Assembly (NCBI GenBank): GCA_903833215.1 | Contig: CAILEM010000109.1 | Span: forward strand, 1 to 64,000 | From: an uncultured Armatimonadota bacterium | GTDB lineage: Bacteria; Armatimonadota; Fimbriimonadia; Fimbriimonadales; Fimbriimonadaceae | Reading direction: 5' to 3' | Length of the DNA stretch: 64,000 nucleotides | Shown: positions 36,161-42,621 of the stretch, one piece after another | How positions within the stretch are numbered: position 1 is the first letter of the stretch | Layout of the letters: each line of letters opens with the position of its first letter | Translations under genes and position numbers: made by a program | The notes under the pieces: generated by a model | What the model saw: only the letters and a program-made list of their open reading frames with translations | Databases searched by the model: none | Told to the model about the DNA's origin: nothing

Positions 36161-36327
36161 GTTGTATGGGCAAGGCGTGCCTTGCTAACCCAAATTCGGG
36201 AAGCCACAACGCACACAAGAATCGTCACATCTCGCCTCCCATATGTATGGGCAAGGCGTGCCTTGCTTACCCAACGTTGGCCAGTCACAGCAGTAGCAAG
36301 AAGCGAGGCACGCGTCGCCCCTCGTGC
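36161..36327. repeat. Three dispersed palindrome copies
   Basis: Two copies of the 20-bp unit GGGCAAGGCGTGCCTTGCT lie near 36169-36188 and 36249-36268, each preceded by GTAT and followed by AACCC or TACCC. A third, variant copy (GCGAGGCACGCGTCGCC) lies near 36302-36318. They are the same family as the palindromes at 5.0-5.3 kb, in part in the opposite orientation. No gene lies in this 270-bp gap. Confidence 0.75.
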
Positions 36328-36391
36328 TGGGGTACCAAATTAGGCGAAATAACTACATCGTCGGGAACGGTGCCAGATGTAGAATCCGACT

Positions 36392-36709
36392 ATGGCAGAA
36401 GCACGCACCCAATCCCGTGAAGGCTTTGTAACAATTAATGTTTTCGTTGTTGAACCCCACCCAGGCGGAGACGGTTCCTACGAGAACCCGCACTTCCTAA
36501 AGCGCGGAACCATCCCCGTGTTCTTGCTCGAACTCCGCGCTCCGTTGCTCATTGATGAGAATGAGTACGAATGGGTCGACGCTTGTTACGACCTTGCTCA
36601 CCACGAGGTAATGGCGTTCGTGAAGCATGATCCAGGCGAAGAAAAGGTTATCAATGCGGCCAAGGCACTCGTTCCTGATATCGCGCGTTATGGCGTAACT
36701 TCCGGTTAG
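36392..36709 (+). CDS. Hypothetical protein
   Basis: A 105-residue soluble acidic protein without signal peptide or membrane segment. It contains TINVFVVEPHPGGDGSYENP and EWVDACYDLAHHEVMAFVKH. I do not recognise the family. A strong terminator 35 bp downstream shows the transcript ends here, which supports a real, monocistronic gene. Confidence 0.6.
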   Translation: MAEARTQSREGFVTINVFVVEPHPGGDGSYENPHFLKRGTIPVFLLELRAPLLIDENEYEWVDACYDLAHHEVMAFVKHDPGEEKVINAAKALVPDIARYGVTSG

Positions 36710-36743
36710 GAATATATAATCCCCGCGCTAAACGTTGAGTTTC

Positions 36744-36785
36744 GGCGTACCTGATTCTATACTTCAGGTACGCCGTCCTTTTTTT
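36744..36785 (+). terminator. Rho-independent terminator
   Basis: An 11-bp stem GGCGTACCTGA / TCAGGTACGCC with a 9-nt loop is followed by GTCC and then a run of seven T residues (to 36785). It lies 35 bp after the stop of the 36392-36709 gene. Confidence 0.9.
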
Positions 36786-36796
36786 GGCGACAGTAT

Positions 36797-37135
36797 ATGA
36801 TCGACACCTATATCAACCTCGATGGCTCCCCCTGGGGGAAACTGTCGATGTCATTTAAGCCGAATCCGGAGCATATGGTCGACCAGGAGCCGTTCGACGC
36901 CCTCTGCGATTCGATCCAGGCCCTCACACAGGGTGAAATCGAGTTCACCGCAACCCAAAAACCGTGTTTTGTCCATAGAGAAGGGGTGTGGCGAGATCTT
37001 GAATTCCTGCTCGAGCCGGACGGGACTTTGATTGCAAACGTGTATGTTTGCTGCCGCCAATACGCTCCTGTGATCGGTCCGTCAATGCCTCAACTTGAGT
37101 CATTCATCAAACGGAAACTTAAGCTCGTAGTCTGA
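36797..37135 (+). CDS. Hypothetical protein
   Basis: A 112-residue protein with two Cys-containing segments (FDALCDSIQAL and VYVCCRQYAP) and no signal peptide. It is not recognised. Its last 36 bp overlap the convergent 37100-37360 gene. It starts 12 bp after the terminator of the previous gene, so it needs its own promoter or is read from a leaderless start. Confidence 0.5.
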   Translation: MIDTYINLDGSPWGKLSMSFKPNPEHMVDQEPFDALCDSIQALTQGEIEFTATQKPCFVHREGVWRDLEFLLEPDGTLIANVYVCCRQYAPVIGPSMPQLESFIKRKLKLVV

Positions 37136-37360
37136 GATGCCGTTGCGCTCCAGTGTGGCGGCAAATGTAGCCTTAAAACCTGGGGGGAGAGACATGGTTT
37201 GTCGACATTCGTAGCATTTTACGACGACCGTGGGGCAGTTCGGGTCGTTGAGCCGAATGAGAGGCCGCCAGCCATGGATACACCATAAGTCGCTGACGGC
37301 GTCGGTAAGTTTGGTCAGAAGGGCTCGCTCATCAGTCGCCTGCGGAGAGGTCGTATCCAT
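37100..37360 (-). CDS. Small hypothetical protein with a CxxC motif
   Basis: An 86-residue protein with CIHGWRPLIRLND and a CYECRQTM motif, which could bind a metal, perhaps with the upstream Cys and His. Its function is unknown. Its 3' end overlaps the convergent neighbour by 36 bp, so at least one of the two stop positions may be under weak constraint. Confidence 0.5.
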   Translation of the reverse strand: MDTTSPQATDERALLTKLTDAVSDLWCIHGWRPLIRLNDPNCPTVVVKCYECRQTMSLPPGFKATFAATLERNGISDYELKFPFDE

Positions 37361-37393
37361 AGATGCTTTTGAGCCTATTCTAACCGTCGAGTT

Positions 37394-37618
37394 CTAGTAA
37401 AGGCCGATGACTTCTTTGAACAGGACTGTGACGTGTTTTGGGACCGCTGCCTTGCCAACGGTTTGTACACAAGCGTAAGTTTCGGTGAGCGGACTGTGGC
37501 GAATTTGGAAACTTTGGAAGTCAGAGCGCAATCGCACGGCTTCGGAATCCTTGAACTCCGCCTCAATCATGATGTAGGGTTCGCCCTTGCTGTCTTTCGT
37601 GGTGATTGCTATTCGCAT
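37394..37618 (-). CDS. Small hypothetical protein
   Basis: A 74-residue soluble protein (MRIAITTKDSKGEPYIMIEA at the start) with regular alternating beta-type pattern. No motif or homologue is recognised. It is on the same strand as, and downstream in order from, nothing nearby, so it is probably monocistronic. Confidence 0.45.
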   Translation of the reverse strand: MRIAITTKDSKGEPYIMIEAEFKDSEAVRLRSDFQSFQIRHSPLTETYACVQTVGKAAVPKHVTVLFKEVIGLY

Positions 37619-37700
37619 ACCTCAGCATAGCCGCAAAACCCAATGTTATTCGGTTTACCGGCAAAGTGACCACACGGCGGAAGTGAGTAGACTGGAGACC

Positions 37701-37973
37701 ATGCCCCAAACAATCTGGCGAGAGCCAACGGACCTCGAGTCGTCAAACGTGTTCGAGATCGTTCGTCGGGTCGACTTCGTCGATCCCGCAACCAAGATGT
37801 CCATGACTCGAGTCAGTATGTTCCGTGAGGGCGATACCAGAACCCGAATCACCAAAGAGGTCTCCGCCAGCGACCACCAACCGCTCTCCGACTGGGAACT
37901 CATCGTGGTGTCCGACGGCGACATGCGCAAAGCCAAACGAGTCAACGAAGTCCTATTCGTCGACGCCAGCTGA
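37701..37973 (+). CDS. Small hypothetical protein
   Basis: A 90-residue soluble protein starting MPQTIWREPTDLESS. The ATG at 37701 has GGAG 5 nt upstream, which favours it over an upstream in-frame start at 37587. It is rich in charged residues and shows a compact alpha/beta pattern. No family is recognised. Confidence 0.55.
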   Translation: MPQTIWREPTDLESSNVFEIVRRVDFVDPATKMSMTRVSMFREGDTRTRITKEVSASDHQPLSDWELIVVSDGDMRKAKRVNEVLFVDAS

Positions 37974-37993
37974 GGCCGAATTTCACGCCGAAG

Positions 37994-38314
37994 TTATCCT
38001 TTTCCTGGGAATTCGCTCGGAAAGTCTGTATCGAGGGAAAACTCTCGGACCTCAAGATACGCCCGCCGGATGATAGACGGTTTTGACATGGGCACCTCTA
38101 TGTAAGCTCGGATTACTACGAACTTTGGATCTGAGTCGAAGCATGGCCACGAAAGAATCGTACCGGTGGGCGGAAGCGATGGGAACTCAGCCGTGAACAT
38201 TACCTCAGATCGTGCTGAACTACGAACGACTCCTACAAGCCATGAAGTTTCTGACATGGTTGAATTATGGAGAGTGAACTCGTACAACACTCTCCGGATA
38301 CTCTCGCCTTCCAC
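37994..38314 (-). CDS. Doubtful small hypothetical protein
   Basis: A frame of 106 codons (or 87 from ATG 38257) without visible ribosome-binding site or motif. It faces the 37701-37973 gene. It is kept because it is the longest open frame in this stretch and its composition is not absurd, but it could be spurious. Confidence 0.3.
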   Translation of the reverse strand: MEGESIRRVLYEFTLHNSTMSETSWLVGVVRSSARSEVMFTAEFPSLPPTGTILSWPCFDSDPKFVVIRAYIEVPMSKPSIIRRAYLEVREFSLDTDFPSEFPGKG

Positions 38315-38352
38315 ACCCTGAGGGAAGTAGTCGCCATCTACCTAACTCAGTG

Positions 38353-38378
38353 GACAATGACGGTGTGACGTCATTGTC
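38353..38378. promoter_or_regulatory. Perfect 10-bp inverted repeat (operator or hairpin)
   Basis: GACAATGACG and its exact reverse complement CGTCATTGTC are separated by 6 nt. No T tract follows on either strand, so it is not an intrinsic terminator. It lies in the 280-bp gap upstream of the 38594 operon, where a regulator site would be expected. Confidence 0.5.
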
Positions 38379-38593
38379 GAGAATCCGCACGACCAAGCGA
38401 TGAATCCGTGTTCTTTCACGCGAAGCTCAGCCGCATAGGCGGTGAAAGAGTAAAGTGCAATTCAACCGCCTCTGTATAGCATTAATGAGCGATATGGCAT
38501 CTGGCGTCTACAGGCAAACATGTTTACAAGAAACCGTTCCGAATAGTTGACAGTGTGCAAGGCACCCCTACTTAGGCGTAGAATGTTCTTACA

Positions 38594-38911
38594 GTGGACT
38601 TAGTCAACGGTTTGACGCCAGAAGCAAAAACGGCAACAGTAAAGCTAACTGCGACTCGAGAAGAAGTTGCTGCCGCTCCATTTGCGTATGCTAATCATGT
38701 TGAGGTTAGGGCAACGGCGGACGAAGTGTTCTTGACGTTCTACGTTCGACAAGATTACGCCGCCGTAATTGTGGATGGAGTCATGGAAAGCCATGTAAAG
38801 CCTGTCATCACACTGGTCGTCGCACCCGAAGTCGCATCGCGAATTATTGCTGCTGTTGGGACGGTAATTCCTCCAAAGATCGGAGTGCCTGATGCAGTGG
38901 AAACACCTTAA
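38594..38911 (+). CDS. DUF3467-like small protein
   Basis: A 105-residue protein. The AYANHVEVRATADEVFLTFYV strand pair followed by VKPVITLVVAPEVASRII resembles DUF3467, whose members pair a short beta core with a helix that starts (S/A)PE-A. Function is unknown. It begins with GTG at 38594 and its last 20 bp overlap the next gene, which puts it at the head of a three-gene operon with the DUF433/DUF5615-like pair. The family match is by eye only. Confidence 0.5.
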   Translation: MDLVNGLTPEAKTATVKLTATREEVAAAPFAYANHVEVRATADEVFLTFYVRQDYAAVIVDGVMESHVKPVITLVVAPEVASRIIAAVGTVIPPKIGVPDAVETP

Positions 38912-39134
38912 AAGACGCCCGGGGTCAAAATACAGGCAACTATTCATTGCGGGAACACGCATCATGGCGTCTTCCTTGGTTGGAACTATGCGCGCAGAAA
39001 ACATGAGCGTAGAAGAGGCGGCGTCGGATTTCCATGTATCAATTTCTGCTGTTCGTGAAGCTATTCGTTACTGTCACCTTCACAAAAGGTTGATCGACGC
39101 AGAGACAGAAGAAGTGCGTCTGTTGTTTAGCTAA
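38892..39134 (+). CDS. DUF433-like helix-turn-helix antitoxin
   Basis: An 80-residue protein with the DUF433 pattern: a short N-terminal strand segment (FIAGTRIMASSLVGTMRAENM), then the helix-turn-helix VEEAASDFHVSISAVREAIRYC and a C-terminal helix. DUF433 proteins commonly precede DUF5615 PIN-like genes and are regarded as the antitoxin and repressor of that pair. It overlaps the upstream gene by 20 bp and lies 7 bp before its partner. Confidence 0.75.
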   Translation: MQWKHLKRRPGSKYRQLFIAGTRIMASSLVGTMRAENMSVEEAASDFHVSISAVREAIRYCHLHKRLIDAETEEVRLLFS

Positions 39135-39141
39135 CCTCGGC

Positions 39142-39489
39142 ATGTTGAAGTATTTATTAGACGAAAATGAATCTTCACGGCTTGAAGTCGCATTGGCAGC
39201 ATCAGGAAGAGACGTTGTGTCAATAACAGGTCTAAAAATGATGCGCACAAAAGATCCGAAGGTTTTAGAGTTCGCACACCAGGAAGGCAGAGTAGTCATC
39301 ACCCAGAATGCGAAAGATTTCAAAGAGCTTCACGAGGCATCAACCGATCACTCTGGGATCATGGTTCATTACAACCAGAACGGCGCAGCATTGACATCTG
39401 AAGTGTTGACGTTCGCTGTCAAAAGAGCCGAAGAGTTCTATCCCGATATGAGTGGACAATTCGTTAGTTTGAATAACTTCCAGTGGTGA
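39142..39489 (+). CDS. DUF5615 PIN-like protein (probable toxin)
   Basis: A 115-residue protein with the DUF5615 layout: LLDENESSRLEVALAASGRDVV at the N-terminus, KDPKVLEFAHQEGRVVIT and the QNAKDFKEL segment in place of the usual T-x-D-x-DF, so one acidic residue is Asn here. These proteins are related to PIN nucleases and are predicted RNases of DUF433/DUF5615 toxin-antitoxin pairs. It is the last gene of the operon. Whether the Asp-to-Asn change spoils catalysis cannot be judged by eye. Confidence 0.75.
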   Translation: MLKYLLDENESSRLEVALAASGRDVVSITGLKMMRTKDPKVLEFAHQEGRVVITQNAKDFKELHEASTDHSGIMVHYNQNGAALTSEVLTFAVKRAEEFYPDMSGQFVSLNNFQW

Positions 39490-39680
39490 ATAAGAGCAAG
39501 CCGCGTATTAGCGCGGCCTCTCCCGTCGGGTTTCTCTCGACTTTCACCTCCTAGGGAAGAACACCGCCTAACAGATTTGGCATTCAGTCGCGCCTAGCGT
39601 GACTGACTTACCGCTTTGCTGCTGTGCTATCTGAGTCTGGTTCAAGGCAGAGTCCGATCTGTCTTGAGGGCATAGCCTTT

Positions 39681-39737
39681 CATAATTCGCATTATCATTG
39701 AAAGAGGTCCGTACTTTCTGATAATGTGCATTATGAG
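39681..39737. promoter_or_regulatory. Pair of 18-bp palindromes in inverted arrangement
   Basis: TCATAATTCGCATTATCA (39681-39698) and TGATAATGTGCATTATGA (39720-39737) are both near-palindromes of the form TCATAAT-N4-ATTATCA. Together with GAAAG/CTTTC they make a larger inverted repeat (39681-39705 against 39715-39737). The second site covers the start region of the next gene. A third copy is at 41159. They may be operators of one local regulator; half-sites resemble those of Fur boxes, and the ATAA-N6-TTAT core also recalls Xer recombination sites. Confidence 0.5.
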
Positions 39738-40035
39738 AGTCGGCGCTCTTGGGAGGAAACAAACCCCACAAACGGGGCGAAGTCCCGCCGAAATAGCGAG
39801 ACGACTCGCGGGTGAAGTCTACGGGGCGTTCGTGGGGATGGACGCGGATAGCCCCGATACGCTGGACGAAGCAGTGCGCGTAGTCAAACGGCGCAACAAG
39901 AACCGGGAAGACGAACTGATCTATAAACTGCCAGCTCCGGAAGGCAAAGAATATACCCTCGTTCCTCTTTTAACGAAGACAGGCATAATCGGGCTGGTGT
40001 ATGGCGTAGGGGCTAAGGAACACCCAACTATTTAA
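39733..40035 (+). CDS. Small hypothetical protein
   Basis: A 100-residue basic protein (from ATG 39733; an ATG at 39724 is also open) with GRSPAEIARRLAGEVYGAFV and a central VVKRRNKNREDE helix. It is not recognised. Its start codon lies inside the palindromic site at 39720-39737, so a protein bound there would block its expression directly. The next plus-strand gene begins 10 bp downstream. Confidence 0.5.
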   Translation: MRVGALGRKQTPQTGRSPAEIARRLAGEVYGAFVGMDADSPDTLDEAVRVVKRRNKNREDELIYKLPAPEGKEYTLVPLLTKTGIIGLVYGVGAKEHPTI

Positions 40036-40045
40036 TGACGAACAT

Positions 40046-40345
40046 ATGAGAATTACAATAGAGCACAACGACGGGCGGATCGAACAAATTGATACTGCCG
40101 ACGGATGGAAGATGATCCTTGATGAGGACATTGAGACGAGCGATGCCGGAGACCTCTCAGAGGCGGTAGCAATCCATTGCCTGCGAAAGCATTCCGAGAA
40201 ATCAGTGCGGTCATTAGACAAGGTGTATCCCGAACTTGCCAACTCCCTCGCATTTCCAATGCTATGCGCTGGGCCTTACATTAAGTCCGTCGCTGAGGAT
40301 GGCACCATTACGCTCAAGCCCTGTCACCCACTGGTAGTCGGGTAA
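40046..40345 (+). CDS. Small hypothetical protein
   Basis: A 99-residue protein whose N-terminus (MRITIEHNDGRIEQIDTADGWKM) resembles that of the 40581-40781 product (the I..DDES.G....L..SEGWKL pattern), suggesting a shared small fold or duplication. It follows the 39733 gene by 10 bp. Its 3' end overlaps the convergent 40262-40465 frame by 84 bp, so one of these two calls may be wrong. Confidence 0.45.
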   Translation: MRITIEHNDGRIEQIDTADGWKMILDEDIETSDAGDLSEAVAIHCLRKHSEKSVRSLDKVYPELANSLAFPMLCAGPYIKSVAEDGTITLKPCHPLVVG

Positions 40346-40465
40346 CGGCAGACTAAGTTCGTGGTCAATGTTCGGCTGCTTTCCATCGTCGGTACTAAGT
40401 GTTAGAAGTATCCGATCATCACGCTTGCGGATTTTCACAATCCGACAGAGTCTTAGGTATTCCAT
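40262..40465 (-). CDS. Small hypothetical protein with structured leader
   Basis: A 67-residue protein (MEYLRLCRIVKIRKRDDRIL at the start). A GGAG site 8 nt upstream of the ATG, and a leader hairpin nearly identical in its loop to that of the 40814-40972 gene, support expression. Not recognised. It overlaps the plus-strand 40046-40345 frame at the 3' end. Confidence 0.5.
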   Translation of the reverse strand: MEYLRLCRIVKIRKRDDRILLTLSTDDGKQPNIDHELSLPLPDYQWVTGLERNGAILSDGLNVRPSA

Positions 40466-40473
40466 TTTTCTTT

Positions 40474-40532
40474 CTCCTATGGCGCAGGGCTCAAAATTTG
40501 GTAGTGGCGAGCCCTCGCCGTCCTGAATTCTA
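40474..40532 (-). promoter_or_regulatory. Leader: TAGAAT box, hairpin with 16-nt conserved loop, RBS (copy 1)
   Basis: On the minus strand: TAGAAT (40527-40532), then 12 nt, then a hairpin with stem GGGCTC/GAGCCC (40487-40514) around the loop GCCACTACCAAATTTT, then 9 nt, GGAG, 8 nt and the ATG at 40465. An outer GGCG/CGCC stem can extend it. The same order and loop recur at 40980-41036 with a different but equally paired stem. Confidence 0.6.
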
Positions 40533-40580
40533 GCAGCCGTGGCATTCAGTCTCGACTCGGAAGTGTGATAGAATTGTCAC

Positions 40581-40781
40581 ATGACGACGGTGATTATCAG
40601 GGACGACGAAAGCGGCGCAGAGCGAACGCTGAGTGAGTCGGAAGGCTGGAAGTTAACAACCTGGGATTTTTTACTGATCGACGGCACTCACGCGTTGACC
40701 ATCGTGGCATCCGATCATTCGAGCACTTCCAGCGATCCCGATTCGATCAATCGCGCTCGTGATAAATATCTTCCGTCGTAG
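40581..40781 (+). CDS. Small hypothetical protein
   Basis: A 66-residue protein starting MTTVIIRDDESGAERTLSES. Its first 25 residues resemble those of the 40046-40345 product (GWKL/GWKM at the end of the match). It is acidic and soluble with no motif. The gene is divergent from the 40262-40465 gene and shares its intergenic region, including the structured leader. Confidence 0.45.
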   Translation: MTTVIIRDDESGAERTLSESEGWKLTTWDFLLIDGTHALTIVASDHSSTSSDPDSINRARDKYLPS

Positions 40782-40813
40782 ATGACAACATCGATGATCT
40801 GAGCAGGAAGTAG

Positions 40814-40972
40814 TCACGGATGAGCTAATGTGCTGAAGGGGATCACCATCTTCGACGCAGTATTTGGCGAACGAGGCACAAGGGTAATGTCACAAACATC
40901 GGCTTCCTGCTTTCGATTTGTGACAAGCCAGGCATTCTTCGCCTCATCTTCAGTCGCAAGTCTCCAATACAT
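40814..40972 (-). CDS. Very small hypothetical protein with structured leader
   Basis: A 52-residue protein (MYWRLATEDEAKNAWLVTNR at the start). The ATG at 40972 is chosen because GGAG stands 7 nt upstream in the same arrangement as in the 40465 gene. An in-frame longer reading from 41113 passes through the leader and its ECHGC segment without a stop, so a longer protein of 99 residues cannot be excluded. Confidence 0.45.
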   Translation of the reverse strand: MYWRLATEDEAKNAWLVTNRKQEADVCDITLVPRSPNTASKMVIPFSTLAHP

Positions 40973-40979
40973 TTTCTTT

Positions 40980-41036
40980 CTCCAAACGTGAGCCCCCAAA
41001 ATTTGGTAGTGGCGGGGGCCACGTTTCTCCATTCTA
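40980..41036 (-). promoter_or_regulatory. Leader: TAGAAT box, hairpin with 16-nt conserved loop, RBS (copy 2)
   Basis: On the minus strand: TAGAAT (41031-41036), 11 nt, stem GCCCCC/GGGGGC (40992-41019) around the identical loop GCCACTACCAAATTTT, 8 nt, GGAG and the ATG 7 nt later. The stem is extended by GTG/CAC with a one-base bulge. All but a few stem positions differ from copy 1 while pairing is kept. A shared GAATGCCACGGCTGC lies upstream of both copies. Confidence 0.6.
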
Positions 41037-41158
41037 ACCCGAAGGAAGTCGCAGCCGTGGCATTCGATGGCGACTTGTCGTCGTCGATTTACCGCTTGAT
41101 CCACGACGGCCATCTTCCTCTCGGCGCGACTCCTGTCGTGCGAGAGTACTAGCCGACT

Positions 41159-41176
41159 TCATAATAATGATTATCA
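41159..41176. promoter_or_regulatory. Third copy of the TCATAAT-N4-ATTATCA palindrome
   Basis: TCATAATAATGATTATCA, followed by GAAAG as in the 39.7-kb copies. The last 15 bp agree with the Fur-type 7-1-7 pattern TGATAATNATTATCA at 13 of 14 defined positions. It overlaps the start codon region of the next small gene. Confidence 0.5.
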
Positions 41177-41400
41177 GAAAGATAATCAGAATCGATTTGG
41201 ATGGGTCGGAAGGGGCTGTTGGGGTTGGCTCGGTGAGGTCGTTTGAGGCTGGTTTTGGTGGTGCCATGTTGGAATTCGCGTTCTCAACAGGTCACTTATC
41301 ACGTGCTCTCGAATTTTTCGCGTTGTACGGCGATTTGCTGAAAACGAGCAAAGAAATTCAGCGACTTGTCGCGGCTGATTTCAAGTTTCAGCTGGATTGA
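41167..41400 (+). CDS. Small hypothetical protein
   Basis: A 77-residue protein (MIIRKIIRIDLDGSEGAVGV at the start) with a hydrophobic, partly helical C-terminal half. It is not recognised. The ATG lies inside the palindromic site at 41159-41176, the same arrangement as at 39733. No ribosome-binding site is visible, so the start is uncertain. Confidence 0.4.
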   Translation: MIIRKIIRIDLDGSEGAVGVGSVRSFEAGFGGAMLEFAFSTGHLSRALEFFALYGDLLKTSKEIQRLVAADFKFQLD

Positions 41401-41419
41401 CTGTTTGACCCATCGCTGT

Positions 41420-42235
41420 TTACTGAGGCGTTGGCTTCACAACCGCCAGATAGCTCCAGGCTCTCCACAACGGATGATCTGCGGTTACGTCGCTTGATTT
41501 GAAATCGAGCGGTTCACCGTCGACGTAGATCGCCCCGAGGGTCAGACATGTGCCTTCTAGCAGCAATTGAAAATCGGCGGGATTGTAGCAGCGGATTTTT
41601 TGTGTGATCGCCATGGCCTCGTCGCACTGTCCGGTTTCGTCGTCGATCGGACACCAGGTGTCTTTGAAACAGCCATTCACTGGGTCAAATCCGAACCGGC
41701 GTCGCTGGCGAAATCGATGACTGGGATGGTTTCGGTCAAGGTTCCACTCAACGCCAGTTTCCTGGACCCACCGGTAAGGACTGAAAACGTCCATGAGCAG
41801 CAATCCATCACGTTTGAGCCATTCTCGGGAAATTCGCCGCAGGAGGCGGCGTTGGTCGTGATCTGAGCCGACCCCGAATCCATCCCAATAACACACGACA
41901 TCAAACTCACCGCTTATTGCAATGACGTAGACTTCGCCTTCAATGGCGTTTAGTGAGCCCTTTGTGGCGGCCGTGGATAGCAATTTCAGGTTGCGGACTC
42001 GGGGTGTGCTGAATTCTACGGCCACGACATCATGGCCCGCATCCGCCATGACAGCAGCGGCTTCGCCAGTTCCCGCCCCTAGCTCTAAAATGCGTTTTGG
42101 ATTGGCTCCGCAGATGGCTTCGAGGATCCTGAGGCGGTCTAAATGGACCTGTTCGACGCCAGTTGGACCCCAATAATCGCCAGCCTTTGTGTAGTAAGGT
42201 CTCACCCAACCCATCGCTTCAGAGGTGTTTGGCAT
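41420..42235 (-). CDS. Class I SAM-dependent methyltransferase
   Basis: A 271-residue enzyme with the SAM-binding motif ILELGAGTGEAAAVMADAGHDVVAVEFS (motif I and post-I acidic residue), FDVVCYWDGFGVG (motif II region) and WLKRDGLLLMDVFSPYRW (motif III and the post-motif strand). Rossmann core at about residues 35-190; a C-terminal part completes the substrate pocket. The acceptor is unknown. It stands alone at the edge of the small-gene island, convergent with the 41167 gene. Confidence 0.85.
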   Translation of the reverse strand: MPNTSEAMGWVRPYYTKAGDYWGPTGVEQVHLDRLRILEAICGANPKRILELGAGTGEAAAVMADAGHDVVAVEFSTPRVRNLKLLSTAATKGSLNAIEGEVYVIAISGEFDVVCYWDGFGVGSDHDQRRLLRRISREWLKRDGLLLMDVFSPYRWVQETGVEWNLDRNHPSHRFRQRRRFGFDPVNGCFKDTWCPIDDETGQCDEAMAITQKIRCYNPADFQLLLEGTCLTLGAIYVDGEPLDFKSSDVTADHPLWRAWSYLAVVKPTPQ

Positions 42236-42298
42236 TGGGATGTTCCACTATGAGTGGGATTCTCCAGCTATCGATGGTTCAGATGGAGACAGAGCGGA

Positions 42299-42511
42299 CT
42301 AAGCCGAGTGCTGTAATTCTGCGAACTCGAAGTCAGGCGATCGGTGCTCTAACTCGTTCAATACATCGTCGCAACGATGAATCAGTCGACGCGAGCGGTT
42401 CGCGGGCAAACGGGCCCAAATCAATAAAGCGGCTGCCGCCGCGCTCGCGATAAACGCAACTGCGACAACGGATCGAACGACTGCTGAACTGCCTTCACAC
42501 TGCTTCGACAT
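42299..42511 (-). CDS. Small membrane protein (hypothetical)
   Basis: A 70-residue frame with one Ala-rich membrane helix (SVVAVAFIASAAAAALLIWARL, split by a few polar residues) and a charged cytoplasmic tail with HRCDDVLNELEHRSPDFEFAE. It lacks a clear ribosome-binding site and is not recognised. Confidence 0.35.
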   Translation of the reverse strand: MSKQCEGSSAVVRSVVAVAFIASAAAAALLIWARLPANRSRRLIHRCDDVLNELEHRSPDFEFAELQHSA

Positions 42512-42621
42512 GATTTACACTTATAAAGACGACCAAACACGGCGCTTGGTTTTAGTCTTAGGTACAAGTACCTCGCATTTTACCGAGGTAGACGCGTTTT
42601 CGTGTGCAGAGAGAGGAACAG

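Noticed and set aside
39568-39771. A 67-codon minus-strand frame ending in TECQIC
   Set aside because: It crosses the paired palindromes and has no RBS; its C-terminus resembles peptide readings of the GAATGCCACGGCTGC box at the other leaders, so the similarity is more likely at the DNA level.
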